A stretch of DNA of 8,058 nt from Paracoccaceae bacterium (GTDB taxonomy: Bacteria; Pseudomonadota; Alphaproteobacteria; Rhodobacterales; Rhodobacteraceae): contig JANSYB010000072.1 of assembly GCA_024742655.1 (NCBI GenBank), positions 1 to 8,058 on the forward strand, written 5' to 3'. The notes below the pieces were generated by a model. The model did no database searches. It was not told the origin of the DNA and was given only the letters and a program-made list of their open reading frames with translations. Below, piece after piece: positions 6,451 to 8,058 of this stretch; position 1 is the stretch's first letter; the number at the start of each line of letters is the position of its first letter. The position numbers and the translations under genes were made by a program.

Positions 6451-6478
6451 TGTCATTTAAGTTTAAGTTAAATGACAA
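6451..6478 (-). promoter_or_regulatory. 27-bp perfect inverted repeat / Pho-box-like operator upstream of phnC1
   Basis: TGTCATTTAA (6451-6460) and TTAAATGACA (6468-6477) are perfect inverted arms around a 7-bp centre, in an AT-rich island within GC-rich DNA. Read toward phnC1, minus 6478-6461 is TTGTCATTTAACTTAAAC. It matches about 15 of 18 positions of the Pho box (CTGTCAT, 4 W, CTGTMAY) by eye. Phosphate-starvation control by PhoB is well known for phn genes. The perfect dyad would equally suit a dimeric repressor such as a GntR/PhnF-type regulator. No convincing -10 hexamer is seen at the usual distance. Confidence 0.55.
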
Positions 6479-6482
6479 AAAA

Positions 6483-6705
6483 GCTACGGCAGAACCTGGT
6501 CGGCGCATCGCGTTTTGCGGGTGCATGTCGCGCAGATCGCTGTCTGAAGCTCTGGAGCGTGACTGCCGACCACAACCGGCGCAGTTGCGCCAAGCCACCC
6601 AAGTGCTGGCGGCTGGCATGCAGTCCTCTTGCATGACGACATCCCAAACCGCGATATGGGTCGGCTGAACGGGCTGTGGGGGCGGTGCTGAACGAAGTCT
6701 CCCGA
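6483..6705. other. Intergenic stretch without a supported gene
   Basis: About 220 bases between the phn control region and the exporter promoter. Short open frames cross it on both strands (a 95-codon one on the minus strand to 6437 and an 88-codon one on the plus strand from 6402). Neither has a recognisable protein pattern, and the plus one overlaps the start of phnC1. The only small structure noticed is an inverted repeat CATGCA-7-TGCATG at 6617-6635. I see no tRNA, small-RNA-type terminator or insertion-sequence end. Confidence 0.5.
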
Positions 6706-6710
6706 TCAGC

Positions 6711-6751
6711 TTGACACGCATCAAGGTGTCATGGCCTTGCGCACGTATAGT
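6711..6751 (+). promoter_or_regulatory. FNR/FnrL-type site and -10 element: candidate class II promoter of the exporter operon
   Basis: TTGACACGCATCAA (6711-6724) fits the FNR-family pattern TTGAT-4-ATCAA with one change (TTGAC), a variant tolerated by FnrL/Dnr-type regulators. A -10-like TATAGT lies at 6746-6751, so transcription would begin near 6758. The box centre (6717.5) is then about 41 bases upstream, the class II activator position. A second dyad, TGACAC-8-GTGTCA (6712-6731), overlaps it. TTGACA at 6711 could alternatively be read as a -35, but no -10 lies 16-18 bp from it. Confidence 0.5.
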
Positions 6752-6774
6752 CGTGCCAAAGGATGGCAGTCATC

Positions 6775-7479
6775 ATGGACACGGTTTTTCGCACGAAGGG
6801 ACTGACCAAGATCTACGATACCGGCACGCTGCAGGTGCGGGCGCTGGATGGGGTCGATCTTGAGCTTTACGCCGGTGAACTGGCCGTTTTGCTGGGCCCG
6901 TCGGGCAGTGGCAAGTCGACCTTGCTGAATATTCTCGGCGGGCTGGATCAAGCCACTTCGGGCCATGTCTGGTTCCATGACCTCGAACTGACATCGCTCA
7001 ATGCGCGCCGCCTGACGCAGTATCGGCGCGACCATGTCGGCTTCGTCTTTCAGTTCTATAACCTCGTCGCCAGCCTGACGGCGCGCGAGAACGTGCAGCT
7101 TGTCACCGATGTGGCCCCGAATCCGATGCCCGCCGACGAGGCGCTGGCGCAGGTCGGGCTGGAGCATCGGCTGGATCATTTCCCGGCGGAAATGTCGGGC
7201 GGGGAACAACAGCGCGTCGCCATCGCTCGCGCCATCGCCAAGCGCCCGGAGGTTCTGTTGTGCGATGAACCGACCGGTGCGCTGGACAGCAAGACCGGTG
7301 TTCAGGTTCTGGAGGTTCTGCGCGAGGTCAATGACCGTCTCGGGACCACCACGGCCGTGATCACGCATAATGCCGCGATCCGAAAGATGGCGCACCGGGT
7401 CGTCTATTTCCTCGACGGTCGGATCGACCGGGTCGAGCAGAACGAGACCCGCATCGCCCCGGCGGAGATCACATGGTAA
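6775..7479 (+). CDS. LolD/MacB-type ABC transporter ATPase
   Basis: ATPase of 234 aa of the LolD/MacB/FtsE-like family, which powers mechanotransmission-type exporters from the cytoplasmic face. Motifs are Walker [10 protein letters not shown] (41-49), Q-loop FVFQFYNL (90-97), signature MSGGEQQR (140-147), Walker B VLLCDE (160-165), PTGALDS (166-172) and H-loop ITH (196-198). GGEQQR and PTGALD are hallmarks of this family and separate it from the PhnC ATPases here. I chose the ATG at 6775. A more upstream ATG at 6763 has AAAGG touching it, too close to serve, whereas AAGGA is about 11 bp from 6775, and the putative transcription start is near 6758. The 3' end overlaps the permease gene by 7 nt, so the two are translated together. 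The cargo is unknown, and nothing links it functionally to phosphonate uptake. Confidence 0.92.
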   Translation: MDTVFRTKGLTKIYDTGTLQVRALDGVDLELYAGELAVLLGPSGSGKSTLLNILGGLDQATSGHVWFHDLELTSLNARRLTQYRRDHVGFVFQFYNLVASLTARENVQLVTDVAPNPMPADEALAQVGLEHRLDHFPAEMSGGEQQRVAIARAIAKRPEVLLCDEPTGALDSKTGVQVLEVLREVNDRLGTTTAVITHNAAIRKMAHRVVYFLDGRIDRVEQNETRIAPAEITW

Positions 7480-8058
7480 GGCCGGGCATATCCGCGCTGG
7501 ATCGCAAGCTGTTGCGCGATTTCCAGCGCCTTTGGGCGCAGGCACTGGCCATTGCCGCCGTTCTGGGCTGCGGTGTGGCGATCCTGCTGGCGACTTTCGG
7601 CACCTATGTGTCGCTCGAGGAAACGCGCACCGCCTATTACGAACGGCAGCGCTTTGCCGATGTCTTCGCCGACGCCAACCGCGCGCCGCGCTGGTTGTTG
7701 CGCGAGGTGCGCGCCATCGAAGGGGTGCGCGCGGCCGAGGGGCGCATTTCGCAATTCGCCGTGCTGGATGTGCCGGGGCAGGAGGAAACCGTCACCGCGC
7801 GACTTTTGTCTCTGCCCTCGGATGGCGGCGCGCGGCTGAACGTGCCGGTGCTGCGACAGGGCCGTCTGCCGGCGCCCGAGGCCATCGACGAGGTCGCCGT
7901 GAACCAGCCTTTCGCGCAGGCCAACGGGCTGCTGCCGGGCGACAGGTTCTTTGCCAATCTCAATGGCCGCAAGCGGGAGCTGACCCTCACCGGCACGCTG
8001 TTGTCGCCCGAGTTCATCTATACGATCGGGCCCGGCGCATTGATGCCGGACAATGAAA
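7473..8058 (+). CDS. FtsX/MacB-like ABC transporter permease, 3' end cut by window
   Basis: 195 residues of a permease are visible; family members I recall with this N-terminus are near 800 aa with two FtsX domains. After a short basic start ([14 protein letters not shown]) comes one transmembrane helix at about 22-42 ([20 protein letters not shown]). It is followed by a MacB-type periplasmic core domain with [20 protein letters not shown] (47-66), [18 protein letters not shown] (131-148), GLLPGDR (152-158) and [15 protein letters not shown] (178-192). The ATG at 7473 has GGAG 7 bp upstream and overlaps the ATPase stop (ATGGTAA). ATPase plus such a permease usually goes with a HlyD-type periplasmic adaptor gene, which would lie beyond 8058. 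Likely an exporter or lipid/lipoprotein-handling transporter; cargo not deducible. Confidence 0.9.
   Translation, partial: MVRPGISALDRKLLRDFQRLWAQALAIAAVLGCGVAILLATFGTYVSLEETRTAYYERQRFADVFADANRAPRWLLREVRAIEGVRAAEGRISQFAVLDVPGQEETVTARLLSLPSDGGARLNVPVLRQGRLPAPEAIDEVAVNQPFAQANGLLPGDRFFANLNGRKRELTLTGTLLSPEFIYTIGPGALMPDNE

Noticed and set aside
6617..6635. Inverted repeat CATGCA-7-TGCATG
   Set aside because: Short arms, themselves near-palindromic, with no gene or promoter element at a meaningful distance; plausible by chance.
6437..6724. 95-codon minus-strand frame in the divergent intergenic region
   Set aside because: No recognisable protein pattern; it would run through the Pho-box-like palindrome and begins within the FNR-type promoter region.
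6763..6774. Upstream ATG (6763) as start of the exporter ATPase
   Set aside because: The AAAGG ribosome site touches this ATG; the ATG at 6775 has workable spacing and fits the predicted transcription start near 6758.
6721..7545. Long minus-strand open frame (274 codons) opposite the exporter ATPase
   Set aside because: It is a mirror of the ATPase coding frame in GC-rich DNA; its residues show no family pattern, while the plus strand has all ABC motifs.

Overview
The window looks like a chromosomal segment of an alphaproteobacterium, most likely a Rhodobacterales/Roseobacter-type organism. This rests on high GC, the style of the encoded PhnM-, PhnC- and PhnE-family proteins, and alphaproteobacterial-looking regulatory sites; no rRNA or other taxonomic marker is present. 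About 80% of it is a minus-strand phosphonate (organophosphorus) uptake cluster. A second, unrelated ABC exporter operon diverges from it on the plus strand.

Minus strand, in order of transcription: phnC1 ATPase (6416-5580), phnD1 periplasmic binding protein (5553-4543), an intrinsic terminator (4526-4490), phnE1 permease (4476-3586), and an AT-rich gap. Then comes a second set in a different order: a PhnD-family binding protein (3495-2626), a PhnC-family ATPase (2633-1815) and a PhnE permease (1822-1019). The last gene is phnM (1004 to beyond base 1), which is cut by the window edge. The second set is joined by two 8-nt start/stop overlaps. The window therefore holds two complete importers of the phosphate/phosphonate family, feeding a PhnM-type phosphohydrolase that may belong to a C-P lyase pathway. 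No other C-P lyase genes (phnGHIJKL) are visible; they could lie beyond base 1.

The region between the divergent operons (6417-6774) is regulatory. On the phn side it holds a perfect 27-bp inverted repeat whose minus-strand reading also resembles a Pho box, and a 7-bp GC-rich hairpin abutting the phnC1 start codon with the Shine-Dalgarno sequence in its loop. On the other side it holds a near-consensus FNR/FnrL-type site spaced for class II activation of the exporter operon. The roughly 230 bases between these elements show no supported gene.

Plus strand: a LolD/MacB-type ATPase (6775-7479) overlaps the start of an FtsX/MacB-type permease (7473 to beyond 8058, cut). Together they look like a substrate exporter or lipoprotein/lipid-type transporter of unknown cargo. 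I see no CRISPR, tRNA, rRNA, insertion sequence or integrase. The most notable features are the layered control sites of the phn operon, the duplicated importer with rearranged gene order, the missing amine-binding glutamate in PhnD1, and the candidate FNR-controlled exporter promoter.
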